A DNA stretch of 64,000 nt from positions 1,240,001 to 1,304,000 of the forward strand of contig NZ_JAAOXM010000001.1 in assembly GCF_011605345.1 (NCBI RefSeq), given 5' to 3'. Position numbers and translations under genes: made by a program. The notes under the pieces are model-generated. The model saw only the letters and a list, made by a program, of their open reading frames with translations. It did not search any database and was not told the DNA's origin. This DNA comes from Burkholderia sp. D-99 (GTDB taxonomy: Bacteria; Pseudomonadota; Gammaproteobacteria; Burkholderiales; Burkholderiaceae). Positions 1 through 8,259 of this stretch are shown piece by piece (position 1 is the stretch's first letter; each line of letters starts with the position of its first letter).

Positions 1-911
1 GCGGCCTCGCGCTCCCCGCCCATGCGGCCGGCGCCGACCTGTCGGGCGTCACACTCGTGCTCGGCGACCAGGCCGGCGGCCTGCGCGCGCTCGCCGAAGC
101 CGCGCGTGTGCTCGACGGCACGCCTTACCGGTTCCGCTGGGCCAATTTCCAGGGTGCCGCGCCGCTGTTCGAGGCGCAGCGCGCGGGCGCGATCGATCTC
201 GCGCCGGCCGGCGACCTGCCGGTGCTGACGGCCGCGCTCGGCGACCCGTCGTTGCGGATCGTCGCGACGCGCGTCGGCTCGCCGGCGTCGCTCGGCATCG
301 TCGTGCAGCCCGAATCGCCGGTCCGCGCCGTCGCCGACCTGAAAGGGCAAACCGTCGTCGTGTCGTCCGCTCGCGGCAGTATCTCGCAGTACCAGTTGTA
401 CGGCGCGCTGCGCGAACACGGCCTCGCGCCGCGCGACGTCGACGTGCGCTTCGTGCTGCCCGTCGACGCGTTCGCCGCGTTCGAGGCAAAACGGATCGGC
501 ATCTGGGCGACGTTCGACCCGTACTACGGGCATGCGGTACGGCGCGGCGCGCGCATCGTCCGCGACGGCAGCGGCATCAACTCCGGGCTGGCGTTCCTCA
601 CGTCGCCGGTCGAAACGCTCGACGATCGCGCAAAGCGCGCGGCGCTGGCGGACGTGCTGGCGCGGCTCGCCCGCGCGGGCCAATGGGCGCTCGCGCATCC
701 CGCCGACTATGCGAACGTCTATGCGTCGCTCACGCGCCTGCCGCCCGACGCGGCCACCGACATCGCGCGCCGGGCCGCGCTGGCGCAGCGCAGCCTCAGC
801 GGGGCCGACATCGACGTGCTGCAGCGTGTCGCCGACCGAGCGGCAACCGACGCGATCCTGCCGCGGCGCGTCGATGTCGCCTCGATCGCGATCCGGAACG
901 TATCCGCCTGA
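1..911 (+). CDS. ABC transporter substrate-binding protein, sulfonate/nitrate type (5' partial)
   Basis: Periplasmic binding protein of the SsuA/TauA/NrtA class, which delivers a small organic sulfonate or similar anion to an ABC importer. The reading frame is open from the first base, and its first visible residues (LALPAHAAGA) look like the end of a Sec signal peptide, so the true start lies before the window. The body has the usual class features: an early segment with a substrate-binding look (GDQAGGLRALAEA), a stretch AGAIDLAPAGDLPVL typical of the N lobe, and the VADLKGQTVVV segment before the second lobe. About 300 residues are visible, close to full mature length. The matching permease and ATPase are presumably upstream. 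The substrate cannot be read from the sequence. Confidence 0.85.
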   Translation, partial: GLALPAHAAGADLSGVTLVLGDQAGGLRALAEAARVLDGTPYRFRWANFQGAAPLFEAQRAGAIDLAPAGDLPVLTAALGDPSLRIVATRVGSPASLGIVVQPESPVRAVADLKGQTVVVSSARGSISQYQLYGALREHGLAPRDVDVRFVLPVDAFAAFEAKRIGIWATFDPYYGHAVRRGARIVRDGSGINSGLAFLTSPVETLDDRAKRAALADVLARLARAGQWALAHPADYANVYASLTRLPPDAATDIARRAALAQRSLSGADIDVLQRVADRAATDAILPRRVDVASIAIRNVSA

Positions 912-933
912 ACGATGCCGTGCGCGACTGCGT

Positions 934-1329
934 TCAGCGTGGCCGCGCCATATCGAGGTCCGGCACGTCGTCGCCGAACGTCGAGGCGACGAGCGTGCGC
1001 ATCGCGGCGACCAGCAGCGTCGGCCCCGACTGGTTGAACGTGCAGCGCTCGCCCGCGGCCGGCACGGCACGGTGCAGCACGGCCCGCCACGCGCCACGCC
1101 CGCCGTCGCGCTCGAATGCGGCGAACGGCAAGCGCTCGACGATCGGGCCGCCGTCCGTCCACGAGGTCGACGGCGCGAACGGAGTCGGTGTACCACCCGC
1201 CGTGTGAATCGATGTACATCCGGATGTATCGGCGCGCGGGGCGTCATGGCCTTCCGCGACCGCGACCCAGTAATCCAGCGGTGCACCTGTCAGTTCCCGG
1301 ACTTGCATGACTGTCTCCGTCATCGTCAT
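934..1329 (-). CDS. NinX-like phage protein (DUF2591 family)
   Basis: A 131-residue protein whose N-terminus carries the DUF2591/NinX signature, [18 protein letters not shown], followed by a variable middle and a W-x-DGGPI motif. Family members are small proteins of unknown function from lambdoid phages that also occur as single genes in Burkholderia chromosomes. No other phage gene (integrase, terminase, lysis, repressor) is near, so this is an orphan copy and not part of a visible prophage. It converges with the upstream binding-protein gene, leaving 22 bp between the stops. An internal ATG two codons later (MTMTETVM) could also be used. Confidence 0.75.
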   Translation of the reverse strand: MTMTETVMQVRELTGAPLDYWVAVAEGHDAPRADTSGCTSIHTAGGTPTPFAPSTSWTDGGPIVERLPFAAFERDGGRGAWRAVLHRAVPAAGERCTFNQSGPTLLVAAMRTLVASTFGDDVPDLDMARPR

Positions 1330-1695
1330 CGTTGAATCGACATGCTAACCGTTGCGCATGCGGCCGTTGCGGTCGCCGATGGCGCCGCAACGGCCTGCCG
1401 TATCGCTGAAATCCCTCCCCCGCGCCAACCCGTGCACGCTGTCACGGCGGCGCCATGCACCTGCCGCAGATCGGGCCGCTCGTGACGTCGATCGCGCCGC
1501 TCATGCTGCTGCGCGCACGGCTCGCCAGTCGAGGGACGCTCCGTTATCGTTCGCGCCCGCCGCCGCACCCGCATCAATTCGTGTTACGAATCCCCGATTC
1601 CTGCCTACAATGATCAGAACGCCTGTCGTCCGGCCTGCAGCGGACGACGACCTGATCCATACGGCGCAGCGCAGGCCGGATCTCTCGGGGGACGT
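1330..1695. other. Intergenic region upstream of the gtrB-like gene
   Basis: About 366 bases between the divergent NinX-like and glycosyltransferase genes. It contains only short overlapping reading frames with no ribosome binding site or recognisable protein. The right half is less GC-rich than the coding DNA and holds a good -10 hexamer, listed separately, so it probably carries the promoter of the glycosyltransferase pair. I see no other structure. Confidence 0.5.
1606..1611 (+). promoter_or_regulatory. Possible -10 element (TACAAT) of the glycosyltransferase operon
   Basis: TACAAT matches the sigma-70 -10 consensus at five of six bases and lies about 85 bp before the ATG of the glycosyltransferase, in a locally AT-rich patch. 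The -35 region 16-17 bp upstream matches only about three of six positions, so this is a candidate only. Confidence 0.35.
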
Positions 1696-2775
1696 ATGTC
1701 CGCGCACGCCAGAAAGCCGCTGGTATCGCTCGTCGTGCCGTTCCACGACGAGGCGGAAGCAATCGACGCATTCTTTGCGACCACGCTGCCGATCCTCGAG
1801 TCGATCGATACGGCGCGCTTCGAGATCGTCTGCATCAACGACGGCAGCCGCGACGACACGCTGGACCGGCTGATCGACGTCGCCGCCGGCGACTCGCGTG
1901 TGCGCATCGTCGATCTCACCCGGCGCTTCGGCAAGGAGGCCGCGCTCACCGCCGGCATCGACGAAGCCGCCGGCACCGCCGTGATCCTGATCGACGCCGA
2001 CCTGCAGGATCCGCCCGCGCTGATCCCCGCGATGGTCGAACGCTGGCTCGCCGGCGCCGAGGTCGTCGCCGCGAAGCGCACCGACCGCCGGTGCGATCCG
2101 CTGATGCAGCGCGTGGCCGCCGCGCTCTACTACCGCGTGCACAACCGCCTCTCCGAAGTCGAGATGCCCGAGAACGTCGGCGATTTCCGGCTGATGGACC
2201 GCCAGGTCGTCGACGCGCTGCGCGCGCTGCCCGAGCGGCGGCGCTTCATGAAGGGCCTGTTCGCGTGGATCGGCTATCGCATCGAGATCATCGAATACAC
2301 GCGTGCGCCGCGCAGCGGCGGCCGCTCGAAATTCTCCGGATGGCGGCGCTGGAACTTCGCGCTCGAAGGCATCACGAGCTTCAGCACCGTGCCGCTGCGC
2401 GTATGGACCTACATCGGCCTCGCATTCGCCGCCCTCTCGTTCATCTACGGCGCCTTCATCGTCATGCGCACGCTGCTGTTCGGCAACCCCGTGCACGGCT
2501 ACGCGTCGCTCATCTCCGTGATGCTGTTCGTGGGCGGCATCCAGCTGATCGGCATCGGTGTGATCGGCGAATACCTCGGCCGCATCTATCACGAGTCGAA
2601 GCAGCGGCCCGTCTATCTCGTGCGGCGTCGTTACCGCGCCCAGCGGGATGCCGCCGCGCATCCGGGGTCGACGCTGCTGCAGTTCCCGCTCAAGCGCACG
2701 CACGCGGCCCGCCGCAGGGCGCCGCTCCCCGCGTCTGCCGCCGGCCACGGTGCGCGGAAAGCCTCCGTCAAGTAA
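1696..2775 (+). CDS. GtrB-like bactoprenol-phosphate glycosyltransferase (GT2, DPM1 clade)
   Basis: Family 2 inverting glycosyltransferase, predicted to move a sugar from a nucleotide donor to undecaprenyl phosphate on the cytoplasmic face of the inner membrane. The GT-A domain starts at LVSLVVPFHDEAEAI, and the metal-binding DAD triad is at residues 100-102 in the context DADLQDPP. Two membrane helices follow, near residues 236-260 and 270-293, and the end is basic. This two-helix tail is typical of GtrB and the undecaprenyl-phosphate Ara4FN transferase ArnC. A GGGGGA ribosome site precedes the ATG. The next gene is a membrane glycosyltransferase 15 bp downstream, so the pair is probably co-transcribed. 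No GtrA flippase gene is adjacent. The donor sugar and acceptor are unknown. Confidence 0.88.
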   Translation: MSAHARKPLVSLVVPFHDEAEAIDAFFATTLPILESIDTARFEIVCINDGSRDDTLDRLIDVAAGDSRVRIVDLTRRFGKEAALTAGIDEAAGTAVILIDADLQDPPALIPAMVERWLAGAEVVAAKRTDRRCDPLMQRVAAALYYRVHNRLSEVEMPENVGDFRLMDRQVVDALRALPERRRFMKGLFAWIGYRIEIIEYTRAPRSGGRSKFSGWRRWNFALEGITSFSTVPLRVWTYIGLAFAALSFIYGAFIVMRTLLFGNPVHGYASLISVMLFVGGIQLIGIGVIGEYLGRIYHESKQRPVYLVRRRYRAQRDAAAHPGSTLLQFPLKRTHAARRRAPLPASAAGHGARKASVK

Positions 2776-2790
2776 CCGCGCACACGACGC

Positions 2791-4056
2791 ATGGATCTCT
2801 CCCGGCAAACGATGCGCTCGGCGGCCCCTCCCGTCCGCGCATGGCTGACACCGCAGCGCGTCGTTGTGTACAGCGCGGTCGCGCTCGCGTGCTATGCGCT
2901 GTTCCTCGCGACCTGGGTATCCGTCGTACGTCAAGCGCCCGCCACCGTCCCGTCGCGCCCGGGCGCCGACTACGCGGTGTTCTGGTCGGCGTCGTACGTG
3001 ATGCTGCACGGCTCGCCGTGGCAAGCGTACGATTTGCCGACCTTCTCGCGGCTGGCCGCCGACCTGTTCCCGCAGTTCCGCCACGACTACCTCGTCGCGT
3101 GGCTGTACCCGCCCACCAACCTGCTGCTCGTCACGCCGCTGGCGCTGCTGCCCTATGCGATCGGCTATCCGTTGTTCGTCGTGTTCGGTATCGTCGTGTT
3201 CGGTTTCGCCGCATCGCGCGTATCGGGCCTCGGCGCGATCCCCGGCGCAGCGCGCGTCGGCGGGTTCGCGCTGGTCGCCGCCCCGTGTGTGTTCGTCACC
3301 GGGATGTTCGGGCAGAACGCGCTCCTGACCGCGTCGTGCGCGGCGCTGGCCGTCTGCTGGGCGGACCGCCGGCCGATGTGTGCCGGCCTCTGCATCGGCC
3401 TGCTGTCGGCCAAGCCGCAGATGGCGCTGCTGTTCCCGTTCGTGCTGGTCGCCACGCGCGCCTGGCGCACGATCGCGTGGGCCGCGCTCGCCACCACCGC
3501 GTTCACTGCGCTGAGCGTCCTGGTCTGCGGCGTCGAGTCGCTGCACCTGTTCGTCGCCGCCACGGCGCTCGCTCGGTCGCTCCTCCTCGAGCAACGCGTC
3601 GTGTTCTGGTTCGCGTCGCCTTCGCCGTTCGCCGCCTTCCGCCTCGCGGGCCTGCCGCCCGGGCTCGCGTATGCCGCGCAGGCGTGCATCGCGGCATTGG
3701 CGATCGCGGCCGCCTGCGTCGTGTGGACACGCTCGCGCGACATCCGCCTGCGCGCGGCCGTGCTGGCGGTCACGACGCTCGCGGCAAACCCGTACGTGTG
3801 GCACTACGAGCTCGTGTGGCTCGGTATCGCGATCGCGTGCATGCTGGCGGCCGGCTGGCAGGACGGCTGGCAGGACGGCTGGCTGCGCGGCGAACAGACG
3901 GCAATCGCGCTCATGTGGCTGTTGCCGATCCTCGAATACCTGAACCCGTGGCTGCAATTGCCGCAGATCGGCCCGGTCGTGACGCTGTTCGCGCTCCTCG
4001 TGCTGCTGCGGCGCACCGACCCGCGCGCTCACAGCGCCAGCCGCGGCGGCACGTAG
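2791..4056 (+). CDS. GT87-family membrane glycosyltransferase (DUF2029)
   Basis: A 421-residue polytopic membrane protein with about nine to ten hydrophobic segments, of the GT87/DUF2029 family that uses polyprenyl-phosphate sugars on the outer side of the inner membrane. Family features are the acidic loop after the first helix (GADYAVFWSASYVMLHG, with an aromatic WQAYD) and the YPPTNLLLVTPLALLP segment. It follows the GtrB-like gene by 15 bp. Together they suggest a two-step route: the lipid-linked sugar is made by the first and transferred by the second to an unknown glycan or protein. A 12-bp direct repeat (residues about 355-362, GWQDGWQDGW) lies in a loop. Its 3' end overlaps the convergent tadG gene by 28 bp. 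Confidence 0.82.
   Translation: MDLSRQTMRSAAPPVRAWLTPQRVVVYSAVALACYALFLATWVSVVRQAPATVPSRPGADYAVFWSASYVMLHGSPWQAYDLPTFSRLAADLFPQFRHDYLVAWLYPPTNLLLVTPLALLPYAIGYPLFVVFGIVVFGFAASRVSGLGAIPGAARVGGFALVAAPCVFVTGMFGQNALLTASCAALAVCWADRRPMCAGLCIGLLSAKPQMALLFPFVLVATRAWRTIAWAALATTAFTALSVLVCGVESLHLFVAATALARSLLLEQRVVFWFASPSPFAAFRLAGLPPGLAYAAQACIAALAIAAACVVWTRSRDIRLRAAVLAVTTLAANPYVWHYELVWLGIAIACMLAAGWQDGWQDGWLRGEQTAIALMWLLPILEYLNPWLQLPQIGPVVTLFALLVLLRRTDPRAHSASRGGT
3853..3882 (+). repeat. 12-bp in-frame tandem repeat inside the GT87 gene
   Basis: GGCTGGCAGGAC occurs twice back to back, followed by a half copy (GGCTGG). It encodes two copies of GWQD plus GW in a loop between membrane segments. Because the unit is a multiple of three, loss or gain would change loop length without a frameshift. 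Confidence 0.8.
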
Positions 4057-5069
4057 ACGCCGTAGTACGGCCCGACGCCGGTCCCGACGCCCGTCATCTT
4101 CACGCCGGCGACGAAGTGCCCCTGGATGTACTTGTACGAGCCGCCGAGGGACACGTCGATATGGAACGGCGCGAACGCGACGATCGGCACGGTGGTGCTG
4201 GTCGCGGTCTGCGTGACGACCGGCAGCAGCACCGTTATGCCGACCGGCACCGACGTATAGAGCGTCGCCTTCACGCCGGTCGCGAGATTGATGCTGTCGC
4301 CGATGTTGAGCGTCGTCGGGTTGCCGGTCACCATCAGATTGCCCATCGTCGTCGTGTCGGTCGCGGTCGACTGGAACGACGTCCACTGCCCGCCCATGCA
4401 GAGCAGGCCATAGACCTGGCCGTTCGTGATCGAGAACTCGTACGGTTGGCCGGTCAGCGGATTGATCAGCGGCTGGTTGGTCGCCGCGTTCCAGTACAGG
4501 TTGTACACGCACTGGTCGATTGCAACCGGAAACAGTGCGCCGGCCGCCACCCCGCCCGGCGCCGCCAGCACCGCCACCGCGGTCGCGCTGCCCGACGCGC
4601 CGGTAATCCCCAGCAGCCCGCCGAGCAGCAGCGGAATCGAGCCGCCGTTCACGCCGGGTGTGCGCGACACGGTGACCTGCACCGCCGGCACGTCGTACGT
4701 GCCGGGCGTGATGGTCGTCGGCTGCATGGTCGCCGGGCTGCGCGTGACGTTCCAGTAGCCGGTGGTCACCGTGCCGGTCGACAGCGCCGCACCGGCCGCC
4801 GAGTTCTTCGCGATCACGCCGTTCGCCGCAGGCGCGGCCAGCGACCAGTTCACCGCGCCGCCGCTCGACGACATCATCGCATCGGCCCCCGCGATCGCGG
4901 CCGCGTCGGCCGCGTTCTGCAACTGGTTGTTCACCGTCACCACCCACGCGATGTCGATCGCCAGCGCGCCGAACGACAGCAGCGGGATCAGGAACAGCAG
5001 GAAGAACAGCGCGACCGAACCGCGCTGCCGCGTGAGGCCGGCGGGTTGCGTTGCGCTCACGTCATTCAT
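4029..5069 (-). CDS. tadG: TadG-like minor pilin / pilus assembly protein
   Basis: A 346-residue protein with a short basic N-terminus, the TadE/TadG-type opening GSVALFFLLFLIPLLSFGAL and one membrane helix near residues 20-45, followed by VTVNNQLQNAADAAAIAGAD, typical of the Tad domain (PF13400). The rest is a predicted extracytoplasmic Thr/Gly-rich domain. TadG-like proteins are membrane-anchored minor pilin-like components of the Flp pilus system, with the large domain in the periplasm. It is the last gene of the tad operon and overlaps tadE by 8 bp. Its 3' end overlaps the convergent GT87 gene. I do not see a clear von Willebrand A motif, so it may be a shorter TadG variant. Confidence 0.85.
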   Translation of the reverse strand: MNDVSATQPAGLTRQRGSVALFFLLFLIPLLSFGALAIDIAWVVTVNNQLQNAADAAAIAGADAMMSSSGGAVNWSLAAPAANGVIAKNSAAGAALSTGTVTTGYWNVTRSPATMQPTTITPGTYDVPAVQVTVSRTPGVNGGSIPLLLGGLLGITGASGSATAVAVLAAPGGVAAGALFPVAIDQCVYNLYWNAATNQPLINPLTGQPYEFSITNGQVYGLLCMGGQWTSFQSTATDTTTMGNLMVTGNPTTLNIGDSINLATGVKATLYTSVPVGITVLLPVVTQTATSTTVPIVAFAPFHIDVSLGGSYKYIQGHFVAGVKMTGVGTGVGPYYGVYVPPRLAL

Positions 5070-5490
5070 AGAGCATCACCGACGTCGCCGAGACCGTCAC
5101 CGGGCCGGTGAGCGCGCTGAACGCGGAACCCAGCACGAGCCCCGTATACGTGTAGGTCACGGTCACCGTCAGCGCGGTGCCCGACGTCGTGCCGTTCGCC
5201 TGCGTCACGGTCACCGCCGGTGCCGTCGCGGTGCCGCCGGTGATCAGGCTGTTCTGCATGGCGGTCTGCGCAATGCCGGCGATCTGCGTCGTGGTCAGCA
5301 TCGGCACGCGCAGCACGATGCCGGCCCGCGCCGCCTCGCGGCTCGCGTTCGTGATGACGGCCTTGTCGCACAGGATCAGGCTCGTGTCGATGATGCCGAT
5401 CAGCACCATCAGCAGGAACGGCAGCATCAGCACGAATTCGAGGGACACGACGCCGCGCGCGCGGCGGGCGCCCGTCGCCCCGCGTGTCAT
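5062..5490 (-). CDS. tadE: TadE-like pseudopilin
   Basis: A 142-residue protein opening with basic residues and then GVVSLEFVLMLPFLLMVLIG, the TadE-type hydrophobic segment with the Glu at position 5 of the mature pilin (after the G/V-SLEF site). This is the signature recognised and cut by the Tad prepilin peptidase. The remainder is a small Thr-rich periplasmic domain. TadE is a minor pseudopilin needed for Flp pilus assembly. The start chosen gives an ATGA overlap with the tadD stop, in keeping with the neighbouring junctions. The frame extends further upstream, but that part is the tadD coding region. Confidence 0.88.
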   Translation of the reverse strand: MTRGATGARRARGVVSLEFVLMLPFLLMVLIGIIDTSLILCDKAVITNASREAARAGIVLRVPMLTTTQIAGIAQTAMQNSLITGGTATAPAVTVTQANGTTSGTALTVTVTYTYTGLVLGSAFSALTGPVTVSATSVMLYE

Positions 5491-6344
5491 TTTGCGGCCC
5501 CCGCACCCGGCGGGGCGACGCCCGGCTCCAGCGCCGCACCGGATAGCGACGCCGCGCCGCCGGCCCCCCCGCGCGACGCAAGCCGCGCGCGCACCGCCTG
5601 GTAGAAGCGCAGGTTGTCGGCCACCGCCGACGCCGGCAAATCCGCGGACAAAAGCTTCTTCGCCGAATCGGTGTTGCCGAGCACGCCGTACGCGAACGCG
5701 AGATTCTGGCGCGCCTGCCACGGCGCGGACGGCAGCCCGGCGACGTCGAGCAGCACGTTCACGCCCTCGCGCGGCCGGTTGCTCAGCACGAGCGACAGCC
5801 CGAGGTCGACGCGCAGCCCCTGCGCGTCCGGGTGCACGCGCAGCGCCTCTCGATACACGACCTGCGCATCGGCATGACGCCCCTGCAGGTCGAGCACGGT
5901 GCCGAGCCCTTCCGCCGCGAGCGGATGGTTGGGCTGCGCGGCGAGCAGGTCGCGATAACGCTGCGCGGCTTCGTCGAGACGGCGCTGCCGCAACGCGACG
6001 CGCGCGAGCCCGAGCTGCGGGCCGAGTTCCGCGGGCGCCTGCCGATGCGCTTCGTCGTAGAGGATCCGCGCGCGCTCGAGGTCGCCCGCGCGGTAGTTGA
6101 CGTCGCCGAGCCCCAGGCGCGCCGCGAGCGAATCGGGATACTTCGCGAGCACCTTCTCGTACAACGTCGACGCGAGATCGACGTTGCCGCCGGCGAGCGC
6201 GCTGTCCGCGATGCGCAGCTCGGCCTGCGGGTCGTCGCTCTTGTGCGACAGCGCCGGCCGCGTCTGGATGCCCGGCGCACAGCCGCCGGCCAGCACCGGC
6301 AGCACGGCCGCGAGCGCGAGCGCACGTACGACGGATCGTGTCAT
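5487..6344 (-). CDS. tadD: TadD-like TPR lipoprotein
   Basis: A 285-residue protein with a signal peptide ending in a lipobox-like segment (VLAGGC, Cys22), then a run of tetratricopeptide repeats between about residues 45 and 230: successive A-x3-G-x7-A patterns such as AARLGLGDVNYRAGDLERA. TadD proteins are outer-membrane-associated TPR lipoproteins, thought to help the secretin assemble, much as PilF does for type IV pili. The ATG start gives an ATGA overlap with tadC upstream, and the stop overlaps the tadE start in the same way. The C-terminus is a low-complexity Gly/Ala/Pro tail. Confidence 0.87.
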   Translation of the reverse strand: MTRSVVRALALAAVLPVLAGGCAPGIQTRPALSHKSDDPQAELRIADSALAGGNVDLASTLYEKVLAKYPDSLAARLGLGDVNYRAGDLERARILYDEAHRQAPAELGPQLGLARVALRQRRLDEAAQRYRDLLAAQPNHPLAAEGLGTVLDLQGRHADAQVVYREALRVHPDAQGLRVDLGLSLVLSNRPREGVNVLLDVAGLPSAPWQARQNLAFAYGVLGNTDSAKKLLSADLPASAVADNLRFYQAVRARLASRGGAGGAASLSGAALEPGVAPPGAGAAK

Positions 6345-7285
6345 CTGAATACCTCGAGCAGGCGAATCGCCGCCGGGCCCGCCGCGATCAGGCACACCGT
6401 CGGCAGGATGAACAGCATCATCGGCAGCGTGATCTTCGGCGCCAGCTTCGCGGCCCGTTCCTCGAGCGCAACGATCTGCTCGGTGCGCTCGGTACGCGAC
6501 AGGGTGCGCAGCGCCTGCGTGATCGGCGTGCCGAACCGCTGCGACTGCGTGAGCGTCGTCGCGAGCGAGCGCGCCGACGTGAAATCGACGCGCATCGCGA
6601 AATGCGCGAGCGTCGCGGACACGTCGCCGCTCAGCGTGAGCTCGTCCGCGCACACCGTCAGCTCGTCGGCGAGCGGCGGGCAGATACGCGACAGTTCGTG
6701 CGCGACGCGCCGGATGCCCGATGCGAGGCTGTTGCCGGCCATCGTGCAGATCACCAGCAGGTCGAGCGCGTCCGGAAAGCACGCGGCGATAATTCGCCGC
6801 CGCCGCCGGATCATCGCGCCGAGCACGTATTCCGGCACGATCACGCCGACCACGAACGCGGCGACCATCGCCAGCGCCCGGATCACGAAGTATTCACCGA
6901 AGCGCGGAATCAGCGGGCTGAACGCGATCGCGCCGCACGCGAACAGCACGCCGCAGCTCAGCTTGATCCCGATCATCGACGACACCGCGCGGCGCTCCCG
7001 AAAGCCCGCGCGCGTCAGTTGCAGGCCGAGCTTCACGCGCTGCATCGGGTCGAGCACCGGCAGCCGTTCGCCCAACTGCGCGAGCCGGCGCGTCAGGCCC
7101 AGGCGCACGCCCCCCGGCTGCAGCCACCCCGCCACCGGTGCCGGCGGGTGCTGCCCGGCCGCCTGCCGCACGCGCGCGGCGATCCGCTGGCGGGTGCCGC
7201 CGCCGGGCGTGGCGAGCGCCATCGCGACACAGGCAAGCAACAACAGCAACTCGAGGCCGCGGGCGGCCAGTATCGACATCGTCAT
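6341..7285 (-). CDS. tadC: TadC, Tad pilus inner-membrane platform protein (T2SF family)
   Basis: A 314-residue inner-membrane protein of the type II secretion F family, with hydrophobic segments at the N-terminus, in the middle (about residues 95-150) and at the C-terminus. The conserved cytoplasmic T2SF domain contains FPDALDLLVICTMAGNSLAS and the later TERTEQIVALEERAAKLAPKI. TadC pairs with TadB to form the platform that couples the TadA ATPase to pilin assembly. It overlaps tadB (upstream) and tadD (downstream) by 4 bp each, which suggests translational coupling. Confidence 0.9.
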   Translation of the reverse strand: MTMSILAARGLELLLLLACVAMALATPGGGTRQRIAARVRQAAGQHPPAPVAGWLQPGGVRLGLTRRLAQLGERLPVLDPMQRVKLGLQLTRAGFRERRAVSSMIGIKLSCGVLFACGAIAFSPLIPRFGEYFVIRALAMVAAFVVGVIVPEYVLGAMIRRRRRIIAACFPDALDLLVICTMAGNSLASGIRRVAHELSRICPPLADELTVCADELTLSGDVSATLAHFAMRVDFTSARSLATTLTQSQRFGTPITQALRTLSRTERTEQIVALEERAAKLAPKITLPMMLFILPTVCLIAAGPAAIRLLEVFR

Positions 7286-8259
7286 CGCGCGGTATCCAGT
7301 TTCGAGATCTTGCGGATCACCAGCAGGCCGACCGTCAGCAACCCGGCCGCCAGCGTCAGCATCGTGTGCCCCGGGTGCGTCGTGAACAGCAGCATCACAT
7401 AGTCGCGGTTCACGAGGAACAGCGCGCCGATCATCACGAACGGCACCGCCGAAATGATGTTGGTCGTGATGCGCCCTTCGGCGGTCAGCGCGCGGGTCTT
7501 CAGGCGGATGTCACGGCGCGTGCGGATGATGCTCGACAGCTCGTCGAGCGTTTCGCCGAGGCTGCCGCCGGTCTCGCGCTGCAGCAGCAGGTAGACGGTG
7601 AAGAACGAGAAGTCCGCGATCATCAGCCGGTCCGCCGACTGCGTCAGCACGTCCTTGAGATCCGCGCCGACCCGCAGGCTGTCGCCCATCGAGCGGAATG
7701 TCGCGCGCACCGGCTCGGCCGCGCTGTCGCCGACCATGCTGATCGCCTGCGTGACCGGAATGCCCGCGCGCACGGCCCGCACGATCACGTCGATCGCGTC
7801 GGGGAACGCTTCGAGAAAACGGATCCGGAAACGGTCGACCAGCGCACGGTAGCTGGCGCGCATCGCGACCAGCGGCAACCCGACGTAAATCAACGGACGC
7901 AGGAAGTCCGGCGGCCCGATCAGCTTCACCGCGACGATCGCCGCGATCGCGCCGGCGATCGTGCTCGCGACGACGATCCTCACCCCGCCCTTGCCGCCTA
8001 CCGCGAGCACCCGCGTCACGCGGCGCTGCACCCATGCGCGCACGCGGCCTTGCCGGCGTTCGAGGTTGAACAGCGCGACACCGGGCGTGGCGGACGCGTG
8101 AGCGTCGCGCCCGGCGAGCGACGGCGACAGCCGGCGCATCCGTGCGCGGATGCGCTGGGCCGGTGTTTGGCTCGCGCGATCGAACAGCGACGACAGCACG
8201 AGCCCGATCGCGAGGATCATCACGAACGCGCCCGCCGCGAACAGGTCGGCCGCCCTCAT
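7282..8259 (-). CDS. tadB: TadB, Tad pilus inner-membrane platform protein (T2SF family)
   Basis: A 325-residue paralogue of TadC. There is an N-terminal membrane helix (FAAGAFVMILAIGLVLSSLF), a helical pair near residues 100-140, the T2SF domain with FPDAIDVIVRAVRAGIPVTQ and the loop ETGGSLGETLDELSSIIR, and two C-terminal helices. With TadC it forms the assembly platform. The longer open frame upstream is not coding; the ATG chosen gives a 4-bp overlap with the tadA stop, and the protein then has the family's usual length. Confidence 0.9.
   Translation of the reverse strand: MRAADLFAAGAFVMILAIGLVLSSLFDRASQTPAQRIRARMRRLSPSLAGRDAHASATPGVALFNLERRQGRVRAWVQRRVTRVLAVGGKGGVRIVVASTIAGAIAAIVAVKLIGPPDFLRPLIYVGLPLVAMRASYRALVDRFRIRFLEAFPDAIDVIVRAVRAGIPVTQAISMVGDSAAEPVRATFRSMGDSLRVGADLKDVLTQSADRLMIADFSFFTVYLLLQRETGGSLGETLDELSSIIRTRRDIRLKTRALTAEGRITTNIISAVPFVMIGALFLVNRDYVMLLFTTHPGHTMLTLAAGLLTVGLLVIRKISKLDTAR

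Noticed and set aside
1501..4947. Very long minus-strand open frame across the glycosyltransferase genes
   Set aside because: It is antisense to two recognised proteins, rich in Arg and Gly, and has no domain; it is a shadow of GC-biased coding DNA.
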